Shown here: positions 10,903 through 18,682 of the stretch, one piece after another
Position numbering within the stretch: position 1 is the stretch's first letter
Layout of the letters: every line of letters starts with the position of its first letter
Source: Pseudomonas fluorescens
GTDB lineage: Bacteria; Pseudomonadota; Gammaproteobacteria; Pseudomonadales; Pseudomonadaceae
Length of the DNA: 64,000 nt
Assembly: GCF_018614655.1 (NCBI RefSeq)
Contig: NZ_JAGGOG010000024.1
Coordinates: 92,079 to 156,078 of the forward strand
Direction: 5' to 3'
Made by a program: the position numbers and the translations under genes
Notes under the pieces: model-generated
What the model saw: only the letters and a program-made list of their open reading frames with translations
Database searches by the model: none
Told to the model about the DNA's origin: nothing

Positions 10903-12822
10903 TTGAACGATATGGCAAAGAATCTGATCCTGTGGTTGATCATCGCGGCTGTCCTGGTGACGGTGATGAACAACTTCTCCAGCCCTAACGAGCCGCAGAC
11001 CCTCAACTATTCCGACTTCATCCAGCAAGTTAAGGATGGCAAGGTCGAGCGCGTAGCCGTGGACGGCTATGTGATTACCGGCAAGCGCAACGATGGCGAT
11101 AGCTTCAAGACCATTCGTCCGGCAATTCAGGACAATGGTCTGATCGGCGACCTGGTGGATAACCATGTGGTCGTTGAAGGTAAGCAGCCTGAACAGCAAA
11201 GCATCTGGACTCAGCTCCTGGTCGCCAGTTTCCCGATCCTGGTGATTATCGCCGTGTTCATGTTCTTCATGCGCCAGATGCAAGGTGGTGCGGGCGGCAA
11301 GGGCGGGCCGATGAGCTTCGGCAAGAGCAAGGCGCGCCTGCTCTCCGAAGATCAGGTGAAAACTACCCTGGCTGACGTTGCAGGTTGCGACGAAGCCAAG
11401 GAAGAAGTGGGCGAGCTGGTTGAGTTCCTGCGTGATCCGGGCAAATTCCAGCGTCTGGGCGGTCGTATTCCCCGCGGCGTTCTGATGGTTGGCCCTCCAG
11501 GTACCGGTAAGACCCTGCTGGCCAAGGCCATTGCTGGCGAAGCCAAAGTACCTTTCTTCACCATTTCCGGTTCCGATTTCGTCGAAATGTTCGTCGGTGT
11601 TGGTGCCAGCCGTGTTCGCGATATGTTTGAACAGGCCAAGAAACACGCGCCTTGCATCATTTTCATCGATGAAATCGACGCCGTTGGTCGCCATCGTGGC
11701 GCCGGCATGGGCGGTGGTCATGATGAGCGTGAGCAGACCCTCAACCAATTGCTGGTTGAGATGGATGGCTTTGAGATGAACGACGGTATCATCGTGATTG
11801 CCGCTACCAACCGTCCTGACGTACTTGACCCGGCGTTGCTGCGTCCAGGCCGTTTCGACCGTCAGGTTGTGGTCGGTCTGCCGGACATCCGTGGACGCGA
11901 ACAGATCCTGAAAGTACACATGCGCAAAGTGCCAATGGGCGACGACGTGGCTCCGGCCGTGATTGCTCGTGGTACTCCAGGCTTCTCCGGTGCTGACTTG
12001 GCCAACCTGGTGAACGAGGCGTCGCTGTTTGCCGCTCGTACCGGCAAGCGTATCGTTGAGATGAAAGAGTTCGAGCTGGCGAAAGACAAGATCATGATGG
12101 GCGCTGAGCGCAAGTCGATGGTCATGTCCGAGAAAGAGAAGCAGAACACCGCTTATCACGAAGCCGGTCACGCCATTGTCGGTCGCGTTGTGCCTGAGCA
12201 TGACCCGGTCTACAAGGTGTCGATCATTCCTCGTGGTCGTGCGCTGGGTGTCACCATGTTCCTGCCGGAAGAGGATCGCTACAGCCTCTCCAAGCGCGCC
12301 CTGATCAGTCAGATTTGCTCGCTGTATGGCGGCCGTATCGCTGAAGAGATGACCTTGGGCTTTGACGGTGTGACTACCGGCGCATCCAACGACATCATGC
12401 GTGCCAGCCAGATTGCGCGAAACATGGTGACCAAGTGGGGGCTGTCGGAAAAACTCGGTCCTCTGATGTACGCTGAGGAGGAAGGCGAAGTATTCCTGGG
12501 TCGTGGTGGTGGCGGTCAAGGTGCCAGCTTCTCTGGTGAGACAGCCAAGCTGATTGACTCCGAAGTGCGCAGCATCATTGATCAGTGCTATGGCACGGCT
12601 AAGCAGATTCTTACAGATAACCGCGACAAGCTCGACGCAATGGCTGATGCCTTGATGAAGTACGAGACCATTGATGCCGAGCAGATAGACGACATCATGG
12701 CGGGTCGCACTCCTCGCGAGCCACGCGATTGGGAAGGTGGTTCGGGTACTTCGGGAACTCCGCCGGTGGTAGAAAGCGAACGCCCCGAAACCCCGATCGG
12801 CGGCCCGGCGGCCGACCATTAA
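10903..12822 (+). CDS. ftsH: Membrane AAA+ zinc protease FtsH
   Basis: Hexameric inner-membrane protease that degrades regulatory and damaged membrane proteins. Two membrane segments (about residues 7-25 and 103-125) flank a periplasmic domain. The AAA+ module has Walker A GPPGTGKT (197-204), Walker B IIFIDEIDAVG and the second region of homology ending LRPGRFDRQ. The zinc site HEAGH is at 419-423. I take the TTG at 10903 as start because GAGGG sits 7 bases before it, giving 639 residues; the ATG at 10912 (MAKNLILW) would be 15 bases from that site. folP follows after eight bases. Confidence 0.97.
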   Translation: MNDMAKNLILWLIIAAVLVTVMNNFSSPNEPQTLNYSDFIQQVKDGKVERVAVDGYVITGKRNDGDSFKTIRPAIQDNGLIGDLVDNHVVVEGKQPEQQSIWTQLLVASFPILVIIAVFMFFMRQMQGGAGGKGGPMSFGKSKARLLSEDQVKTTLADVAGCDEAKEEVGELVEFLRDPGKFQRLGGRIPRGVLMVGPPGTGKTLLAKAIAGEAKVPFFTISGSDFVEMFVGVGASRVRDMFEQAKKHAPCIIFIDEIDAVGRHRGAGMGGGHDEREQTLNQLLVEMDGFEMNDGIIVIAATNRPDVLDPALLRPGRFDRQVVVGLPDIRGREQILKVHMRKVPMGDDVAPAVIARGTPGFSGADLANLVNEASLFAARTGKRIVEMKEFELAKDKIMMGAERKSMVMSEKEKQNTAYHEAGHAIVGRVVPEHDPVYKVSIIPRGRALGVTMFLPEEDRYSLSKRALISQICSLYGGRIAEEMTLGFDGVTTGASNDIMRASQIARNMVTKWGLSEKLGPLMYAEEEGEVFLGRGGGGQGASFSGETAKLIDSEVRSIIDQCYGTAKQILTDNRDKLDAMADALMKYETIDAEQIDDIMAGRTPREPRDWEGGSGTSGTPPVVESERPETPIGGPAADH

Positions 12823-12830
12823 GGTTTGAA

Positions 12831-13682
12831 ATGACTTCTGCGTTGTCCTCGACCCGGTTGCCTTGCGGCAGCCGGGTTCTTGATTTGGCCCATACACATG
12901 TCATGGGTATTCTTAACGTAACCCCCGACTCTTTTTCCGACGGTGGCCGCTTTAGCCAGCTTGATGCGGCGCTGCGGCATGCCGAGGCAATGGTGGCTGC
13001 TGGCGCGACCTTGATCGATGTCGGTGGTGAGTCGACACGTCCCGGTGCCCGTGCGGTTTCTCCCCTGGAGGAGCTGGAGCGTGTTGCGCCAATTGTCGAG
13101 CGCATCCATCGCGAACTGGATGTAATCATCTCTGTTGATACGTCCACGCCAGCCGTCATGCGCGAAACCGCGCGTCTGGGCGCAGGCTTGATCAATGATG
13201 TGCGCTCCCTGCAGCGTGATGGTGCACTGGATGCTGCTGCAGCCACTGGATTGCCGGTGTGTCTGATGCATATGCTGGGAGAGCCCGGCACAATGCAGAA
13301 CGACCCGCATTACGACGATCTCGTGGGTGAGGTGACGGGGTTTCTTGCTGGGCGTGTTGCTCAGTGCGGCGCAGCAGGAATTGCTCCCGAGCGGATCATC
13401 CTCGATCCAGGGTTTGGCTTTGCTAAAACCTTGCAGCACAATTTAAGTCTGTTCAAGCATATGGAGTCCCTGCATGCCCTTGGTCGCCCCTTGTTGGTTG
13501 GGGTTTCGCGCAAGAGCATGATAGGTCAGGCGTTGAATCGTCCGGTGGGTGAGCGGCTGCCTGGCGGCTTGGCTCTCGCGGCGCTTGCTGTGGTCAAGGG
13601 TGCGCGTATCTTGCGTGTGCATGACGTGGCCGAGACGGTGGATGTGGTACGGATGATCGCAGCTGTAGAATCAGCCGAATAA
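12831..13682 (+). CDS. folP: Dihydropteroate synthase
   Basis: Condenses p-aminobenzoate with dihydropterin pyrophosphate in folate synthesis; the sulfonamide target. The 283-residue TIM-barrel protein has both family signatures, MGILNVTPDSFSDGG (about residue 24) and IDVGGESTRPGA (about 63), plus DPGFGFAKT. ATG 12831 is chosen; codons further upstream lie inside ftsH and give an unrelated sequence. The ftsH-folP-glmM order is conserved in gamma-proteobacteria, and spacing suggests a shared transcript. Confidence 0.97.
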   Translation: MTSALSSTRLPCGSRVLDLAHTHVMGILNVTPDSFSDGGRFSQLDAALRHAEAMVAAGATLIDVGGESTRPGARAVSPLEELERVAPIVERIHRELDVIISVDTSTPAVMRETARLGAGLINDVRSLQRDGALDAAAATGLPVCLMHMLGEPGTMQNDPHYDDLVGEVTGFLAGRVAQCGAAGIAPERIILDPGFGFAKTLQHNLSLFKHMESLHALGRPLLVGVSRKSMIGQALNRPVGERLPGGLALAALAVVKGARILRVHDVAETVDVVRMIAAVESAE

Positions 13683-13698
13683 GAATGATGGAGCACTT

Positions 13699-15036
13699 AT
13701 GACTAAAAAGTATTTTGGCACCGACGGTATACGCGGTCGGGTCGGCGAATTTCCGATTACCCCTGACTTCATGCTCAAGCTGGGCTGGGCTGCGGGTATG
13801 GCGTTTCGCAGCATGGGTGCATGCCGCATTCTGGTCGGCAAAGACACTCGAATCTCGGGTTATATGTTTGAGTCCGCGCTTGAGGCGGGACTTTCCGCCG
13901 CCGGAGCTGATGTCATGTTGCTGGGGCCGATGCCTACGCCGGCGATCGCTTACCTGACGCGTACCTTCCATGCTGAAGCCGGTATTGTGATCAGTGCCTC
14001 GCATAATCCTCACGATGACAATGGCATTAAGTTCTTCTCGGGGCAGGGTACCAAGCTGCCGGATGAGATCGAGCACATGATCGAAGAGTTGCTGGATGCG
14101 CCGATGACCGTCGTCGAGTCGAGCAAGTTGGGCAAGGTCTCGCGAATTAACGATGCTTCCGGTCGTTACATTGAGTTTTGCAAAAGCAGTGTGCCAAGCA
14201 GTACCAATTTTGCCGGTCTGAAGCTGGTCATCGATTGCGCTCATGGTGCTACCTATAAGGTGGCGCCCAGTGTGTTCAAGGAGCTGGGTGCGCAAGTTAC
14301 TGTGCTATCGGCCCAGCCTAACGGTTTAAACATCAACGACAATTGCGGTTCGACCCATATGGGGCAGTTGCAGGCTGCGGTTTTGGCCGAGCACGCTGAT
14401 CTGGGTATCGCATTCGATGGCGATGGTGATCGAGTGCTGATGGTCGATCACACCGGTGCGATTGTCGATGGTGATGATCTGCTGTTTATCATCGCCCGCG
14501 ACTTGCACGAGCGTAACAAGCTGCAAGGCGGCGTTGTCGGCACCTTGATGAGTAATCTGGGGTTGGAGTTGGCCCTGGCAGATCTTGGGATTCCGTTCGT
14601 GCGCGCTAATGTCGGCGACCGTTACGTAATCGCTGAGTTGCTGGAGCGCAACTGGCAGGTGGGCGGGGAGAACTCAGGGCATGTTGTTTGCTTCCAGCAC
14701 ACCACCACTGGGGATGCGATCATCGCGGCGCTGCAGGTGCTGCTGGCCTTGCGCCGTCGTGACGAAGGCCTCGCCCAGGCTCGCCAGGCGCTGCGCAAGT
14801 GTCCGCAAGTGCTGCTCAATGTCCGTTTTGCGGGCGGCGCGAATCCTATCGAACATCCGGCCGTCAAAGAGGCTAGTGAGCGCGTTACTGCGGCGATGGC
14901 AGGCCGTGGGCGAGTCTTGTTGCGCAAGTCGGGCACCGAGCCTCTGGTTCGTGTAATGGTCGAAGGCGAGGACGAAACGCAGGTTCGTGGCTATGCCGAA
15001 GAGCTGGCAAAACTCGTAACTGAAGTTTGCGCCTGA
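13699..15036 (+). CDS. glmM: Phosphoglucosamine mutase
   Basis: Converts glucosamine-6-phosphate to glucosamine-1-phosphate for UDP-GlcNAc, hence peptidoglycan and LPS. The 445-residue protein has the phosphoserine loop ISASHNPHDDNGIK (Ser near 102), the metal-binding loop DGDGDR (about 242-247), the sugar-binding GGENSGH and the phosphate-binding loop RKSGTEPLVRVM near the C-terminus. ATG 13699 has GGAG 7 bases upstream. It lies 16 bases after folP. Confidence 0.98.
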   Translation: MTKKYFGTDGIRGRVGEFPITPDFMLKLGWAAGMAFRSMGACRILVGKDTRISGYMFESALEAGLSAAGADVMLLGPMPTPAIAYLTRTFHAEAGIVISASHNPHDDNGIKFFSGQGTKLPDEIEHMIEELLDAPMTVVESSKLGKVSRINDASGRYIEFCKSSVPSSTNFAGLKLVIDCAHGATYKVAPSVFKELGAQVTVLSAQPNGLNINDNCGSTHMGQLQAAVLAEHADLGIAFDGDGDRVLMVDHTGAIVDGDDLLFIIARDLHERNKLQGGVVGTLMSNLGLELALADLGIPFVRANVGDRYVIAELLERNWQVGGENSGHVVCFQHTTTGDAIIAALQVLLALRRRDEGLAQARQALRKCPQVLLNVRFAGGANPIEHPAVKEASERVTAAMAGRGRVLLRKSGTEPLVRVMVEGEDETQVRGYAEELAKLVTEVCA

Positions 15037-15102
15037 ATTCGGCTTGCCAGTGATGATGTGGTTGGGTAACATCTGCGCCCACTTTGACCGACGAGGTACA
15101 GC

Positions 15103-15858
15103 ATGCGTCGCACTATGGTAGCTGGTAACTGGAAAATGCACGGTACCCGCGCCAGTGTCGCTGAGCTGATCAACGGCCTTCGTCATTTGGCCTTGCCGAG
15201 CGGTGTTGATGTCGCGGTATTCCCGCCTTGCTTGTATATCAATCAAGTGATTGATGGCTTGAAAGGCAAGTCGATTCAGGTCGGCGCGCAGAACTCTGCG
15301 GTGGAAGCCATGCAAGGTGCATTGACCGGTGAGATTGCACCGAGTCAATTGGTTGATGCGGGATGTTCCCTGGTGCTTGTTGGGCACTCCGAGCGCCGTC
15401 AGATGATGGGCGAGCGTGATGGGGCACTCAATCGCAAATTCGCGGCGGCACAGGCTTGCGGCTTGGTTCCGGTGTTGTGCATAGGGGAAACCCTGGAGCA
15501 GCGAGAGTCCGGAAAAACTCTTGAGGTTGTCGGGCGTCAGCTGGGCAGTATCATCGAGGAGCTGGGAGTCGGTGCCTTTGCAAATGCAGTAATTGCTTAC
15601 GAGCCGGTCTGGGCCATTGGCACCGGGCTGACTGCTTCGCCGCAACAGGCGCAGGATGTGCATGCAGCCATTCGCGCGCAGTTGGCGGCAGAGAATTCTG
15701 AGGTCGCACGAGGTGTGCGGCTTCTATACGGCGGCAGCGTGAAGGCGGCCAATGCGGTCGAACTGTTCGGCATGCCGGATATCGATGGGGGGCTCATTGG
15801 TGGGGCTTCCCTGAATGCAGATGAGTTCGGTGCGATCTGTCGCGCCGCGGGAAACTGA
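15103..15858 (+). CDS. tpiA: Triose-phosphate isomerase
   Basis: Interconverts dihydroxyacetone phosphate and glyceraldehyde-3-phosphate. The 251-residue barrel keeps all catalytic residues: Lys in GNWKMHG (about 11), His in LVGHSERR (about 95) and Glu in AYEPVWAIGTG (about 167). It also has the C-terminal phosphate-binding LYGGSV and GGASL. ATG 15103 follows GAGGTAC. secG begins only four bases after its stop, so the two are probably coupled. Confidence 0.98.
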   Translation: MRRTMVAGNWKMHGTRASVAELINGLRHLALPSGVDVAVFPPCLYINQVIDGLKGKSIQVGAQNSAVEAMQGALTGEIAPSQLVDAGCSLVLVGHSERRQMMGERDGALNRKFAAAQACGLVPVLCIGETLEQRESGKTLEVVGRQLGSIIEELGVGAFANAVIAYEPVWAIGTGLTASPQQAQDVHAAIRAQLAAENSEVARGVRLLYGGSVKAANAVELFGMPDIDGGLIGGASLNADEFGAICRAAGN

Positions 15859-15862
15859 AAAA

Positions 15863-16246
15863 ATGCTGGAAACAGTCATCGTTGTTTTTCATCTGTTGGG
15901 TGCGCTGGGCGTAGTTGCTCTGGTTTTGCTGCAGCAGGGTAAAGGTGCGGACGCTGGTGCGTCTTTCGGGGCAGGTGCTTCAAATACTGTGTTCGGAAGC
16001 CAAGGTTCCTCTACCTTTCTTAGTAAGTTTACTGCTATACTTGCCGCCGGTTTCTTCATAACCAGCTTGGGGTTAGGTTACTTTGCTAAAGAGAAAGCTC
16101 ATGTGCTGACTCAGGTAGGTCTCCCAAATCCAGCAGTGTTGGAAGTACCAAAAGCAAAACCGGCTTCTGATGATGTCCCGGTGCTTCAAGAGCAAAAGTC
16201 GGCTACTCCAGCGACTGACGTGCCTCCAGCTCAAGAGCAGAAGTAA
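15863..16246 (+). CDS. secG: Protein-export membrane protein SecG
   Basis: Small subunit of the SecYEG translocon. The 127-residue protein has two membrane helices (about 3-22 and 52-73) around a glycine-rich cytosolic loop, LQQGKGADAGASFGAGASNTVFGSQGS, which is the family hallmark. The C-terminal ~50 residues are a variable Pro/Gln/Lys-rich tail. ATG 15863 (MLETVIVVFHLLG) is the family start; codons upstream are inside tpiA. Two tRNA genes follow. Confidence 0.95.
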   Translation: MLETVIVVFHLLGALGVVALVLLQQGKGADAGASFGAGASNTVFGSQGSSTFLSKFTAILAAGFFITSLGLGYFAKEKAHVLTQVGLPNPAVLEVPKAKPASDDVPVLQEQKSATPATDVPPAQEQK

Positions 16247-16268
16247 GAAGGGTTTCAAACGTAGTATT

Positions 16269-16354
16269 GCCGAGGTGGTGGAATTGGTAGACACGCAACC
16301 TTGAGGTGGTTGTGCCCATAGGGTGTAGGGGTTCGAGTCCCCTTCTCGGTACCA
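16269..16354 (+). tRNA. leuU: tRNA-Leu (anticodon GAG)
   Basis: Acceptor GCCGAGG pairs with the 3' TCTCGGT before ACCA. The anticodon stem-loop is CAACC-TTGAGGT-GGTTG, giving anticodon GAG. It has a long variable arm as expected for leucine, T-arm GGGGTTCGAGTCCCC and an encoded CCA. It lies 22 bases after secG and is probably read from that transcript. Confidence 0.95.
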
Positions 16355-16365
16355 ATTATCAGGAG

Positions 16366-16388
16366 AGCCCGCTGTTGCGGGCTTTCTT
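16366..16388 (+). terminator. Intrinsic terminator after tRNA-Leu
   Basis: AGCCCGC (16366-16372), loop TGTT, GCGGGCT (16377-16383), then TTCTTG. It closes the secG/tRNA-Leu transcript before the next promoter. Confidence 0.75.
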
Positions 16389-16405
16389 GTAGGTGGAAGG
16401 TTACA

Positions 16406-16434
16406 TTGACCCTGTAAGGGATCGGTCGTATACT
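16406..16434 (+). promoter_or_regulatory. Sigma-70 promoter for tRNA-fMet and the rimP-nusA-infB operon
   Basis: TTGACC (16406-16411) and TATACT (16429-16434) are separated by 17 bases and followed by a GC-rich discriminator (CCGCCCC), a pattern of growth-rate- and ppGpp-controlled stable-RNA promoters. The predicted transcript starts near 16441, ten bases before the mature tRNA. Confidence 0.75.
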
Positions 16435-16450
16435 TCCGCCCCAGCTTTGT

Positions 16451-16527
<77 letters not shown>

Positions 16528-16536
16528 GTTTTAGCG

Positions 16537-16560
16537 GAGCCCCTTTTAAGGGGCTTTTTG
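16537..16560 (+). terminator. First terminator between tRNA-fMet and rimP
   Basis: AGCCCC (16538-16543) pairs with GGGGCT (16550-16555), followed by TTTTTG. It lies 10 bases past the tRNA end. Most transcripts starting at the tRNA promoter should stop here unless antiterminated. Confidence 0.75.
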
Positions 16561-16575
16561 TTAGCTGGACACTTT

Positions 16576-16628
16576 CAACGCCGCTGTTCGACGGCGTTTC
16601 AAGGATGGGCGTTTCGCCCATTTTTTTA
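16576..16628 (+). terminator. Second hairpin pair and terminator before rimP
   Basis: AACGCCG (16578-16584) pairs with CGGCGTT (16592-16598); then ATGGGCG-TTT-CGCCCAT (16605-16621) is followed directly by seven more T residues. The second stem is a strong intrinsic terminator 47 bases before the rimP start, so the operon has two terminators in series in its leader. Confidence 0.75.
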
Positions 16629-16667
16629 TTTTGCACAGCATGCACATACATGCACGAGGGGGTTCAG

Positions 16668-17126
16668 GTGTCGAGCAAGCTAGAAGAGTTGCAGGCCTTG
16701 TTGGCCCCGGTGGTCGTGGCCCTAGGCTATGAATGCTGGGGTATTGAGTTTTCGGCTCAAGGTCGCCACTCAATGTTGCGCGTTTATATCGATAAAGAGG
16801 GCGGCGTGCTGGTGGACGATTGTGCCATTGTCAGCCGTCAGATCAGCGGTGTTCTGGATGTTGAAGATCCGATCGCTGTTGAGTACACCCTTGAAGTTTC
16901 CTCGCCTGGCATGGAACGCCCACTGTTCACTATTGAGCAGTATGCAAAATTTGCCGGTGAACAAGTGAAGATCAAGCTGCGCTCTCCCTTTGAAGGGCGG
17001 CGCAACTTTCAGGGCCTTCTGCGCGGCGTAGAAGAACAGGATGTCGTGGTGCAGGTTGAAGACCATGAATTCCTGTTGCCGATCGATATGATCGACAAGG
17101 CCAACATTATTCCCAGTTTTGACTGA
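16668..17126 (+). CDS. rimP: Ribosome maturation factor RimP
   Basis: Needed for 30S subunit maturation. The 152-residue protein has the N-terminal alpha/beta domain (LEELQALLAPVVVALGYECWGIEF, then LRVYID) and the C-terminal SH3-like domain with the family signature EVSSPGMERPLF near residue 85. GTG 16668 is chosen: GAGGGGG is 5-6 bases upstream and SSKLEELQALLAP is the normal N-terminus. nusA follows after 47 bases. Confidence 0.96.
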   Translation: MSSKLEELQALLAPVVVALGYECWGIEFSAQGRHSMLRVYIDKEGGVLVDDCAIVSRQISGVLDVEDPIAVEYTLEVSSPGMERPLFTIEQYAKFAGEQVKIKLRSPFEGRRNFQGLLRGVEEQDVVVQVEDHEFLLPIDMIDKANIIPSFD

Positions 17127-17173
17127 GACGCGGATCCCGCGGATCCAATGGCTTGCGAAAGGCGAGGCGTACG

Positions 17174-18655
17174 ATGAGCAAAGAAGTACTGCTGGTTGTT
17201 GAGTCGGTATCCAATGAAAAGGGCGTACCGGCAAACGTGATTTTTGAAGCGCTGGAGCTGGCCCTGGCCACTGCTACCAAAAAGCGTTTTGAAGACGAAG
17301 TTGATCTGCGTGTGGAAATCAATCGCCACACCGGTGCCTATGAGACTTTCCGTCGTTGGACGGTCGTCGAAGAAGCCGATCTTGATGATCCGGCCATCGA
17401 AACCTGGCCGAGCAAGGTTGCTGAAACGCACCCGGGCGCCCTGGTTGGTGATGTCGTCGAAGAAAAGATCGAGTCCATCGAGTTCGGCCGTATTGCTGCA
17501 CAGACTGCCAAGCAAGTCATCGTGCAAAAGGTTCGTGAAGCCGAACGCGCTCAAGTCGTTGACGCCTATCGCGAGCGCCTGGGGGAAATCATCTCCGGCA
17601 CCGTGAAAAAAGTGACCCGCGACAATGTGATCGTTGACCTGGGTAACAATGCTGAAGCGTTGCTGGCCCGTGAAGACATCATTTCCCGCGAAACTTTCCG
17701 GGTTGGCGTGCGTTTGCGTGCGCTGCTCAAGGAAATCCGCACCGAGAACCGCGGCCCTCAGTTGATCCTGTCGCGTACCGCGCCGGAAATGCTGATCGAG
17801 CTGTTCCGTATCGAAGTGCCGGAAATTGCCGAAGGCCTGATCGAAGTCATGGCTGCGTCCCGCGACCCGGGTTCGCGCGCCAAGATCGCGGTCCGCTCCA
17901 AGGACAAACGCATCGACCCGCAAGGTGCTTGCATTGGTATGCGCGGCTCGCGCGTCCAGGCCGTATCGGGCGAATTGGGCGGTGAGCGTGTGGATATCGT
18001 CCTGTGGGACGACAACCCTGCGCAGTTCGTGATCAACGCCATGTCACCGGCCGAAGTCGCGGCAATTATCGTTGACGAGGATGCCCATGCAATGGACATC
18101 GCCGTTGGCGCAGACAATCTGGCTCAGGCCATCGGTCGCGGTGGTCAGAACGTACGTTTGGCCAGCCAGTTGACCGGCTGGACCCTGAACGTGATGACCG
18201 AATCGGACATCCAGGCTAAGCAGCAAGCAGAAACCGGCGACATCCTGCGCAACTTCATCGACGAGTTGGAAGTCGACGAAGACCTGGCACAGGTGCTGGT
18301 AGATGAAGGCTTTACCAGCCTGGAAGAGATTGCCTACGTACCGTTGGAAGAAATGCTCAACATCGACGGCTTTGACGAAGACACCGTCAACGAGCTTCGC
18401 GCTCGGGCCAAGGATCGTTTGTTGACTAAAGCCATCGCTACTGAGGAAAAGCTGGCAGACGCCCATCCGGCCGAAGACCTGCTCTCGCTTGAGGGTATGG
18501 ACAAGGATTTGGCGATGGAACTGGCGGTGCGCGGCGTAATTACCCGCGAAGACCTGGCCGAGCAGTCTATTGACGACCTGCTCGACATCGACGGCATTGA
18601 CGATGATCGTGCCGGCAAGTTGATCATGGCCGCCCGAGCCCATTGGTTCGAGTAA
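17174..18655 (+). CDS. nusA: Transcription factor NusA
   Basis: Binds RNA polymerase and modulates pausing, termination and antitermination. The 493 residues contain the N-terminal polymerase-binding domain (about 1-125), S1 domain (about 133-200), two KH domains (about 205-345, including GACIGMRGSRVQAV and AIGRGGQNVRLAS) and two C-terminal acidic helix-hairpin repeats (about 365-420 and 440-490). In E. coli NusA represses its own operon; the double terminator upstream would suit that here. Confidence 0.98.
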   Translation: MSKEVLLVVESVSNEKGVPANVIFEALELALATATKKRFEDEVDLRVEINRHTGAYETFRRWTVVEEADLDDPAIETWPSKVAETHPGALVGDVVEEKIESIEFGRIAAQTAKQVIVQKVREAERAQVVDAYRERLGEIISGTVKKVTRDNVIVDLGNNAEALLAREDIISRETFRVGVRLRALLKEIRTENRGPQLILSRTAPEMLIELFRIEVPEIAEGLIEVMAASRDPGSRAKIAVRSKDKRIDPQGACIGMRGSRVQAVSGELGGERVDIVLWDDNPAQFVINAMSPAEVAAIIVDEDAHAMDIAVGADNLAQAIGRGGQNVRLASQLTGWTLNVMTESDIQAKQQAETGDILRNFIDELEVDEDLAQVLVDEGFTSLEEIAYVPLEEMLNIDGFDEDTVNELRARAKDRLLTKAIATEEKLADAHPAEDLLSLEGMDKDLAMELAVRGVITREDLAEQSIDDLLDIDGIDDDRAGKLIMAARAHWFE

Positions 18656-18682
18656 TTAGGCGCGGCCTGAGGAGAGAAGTGC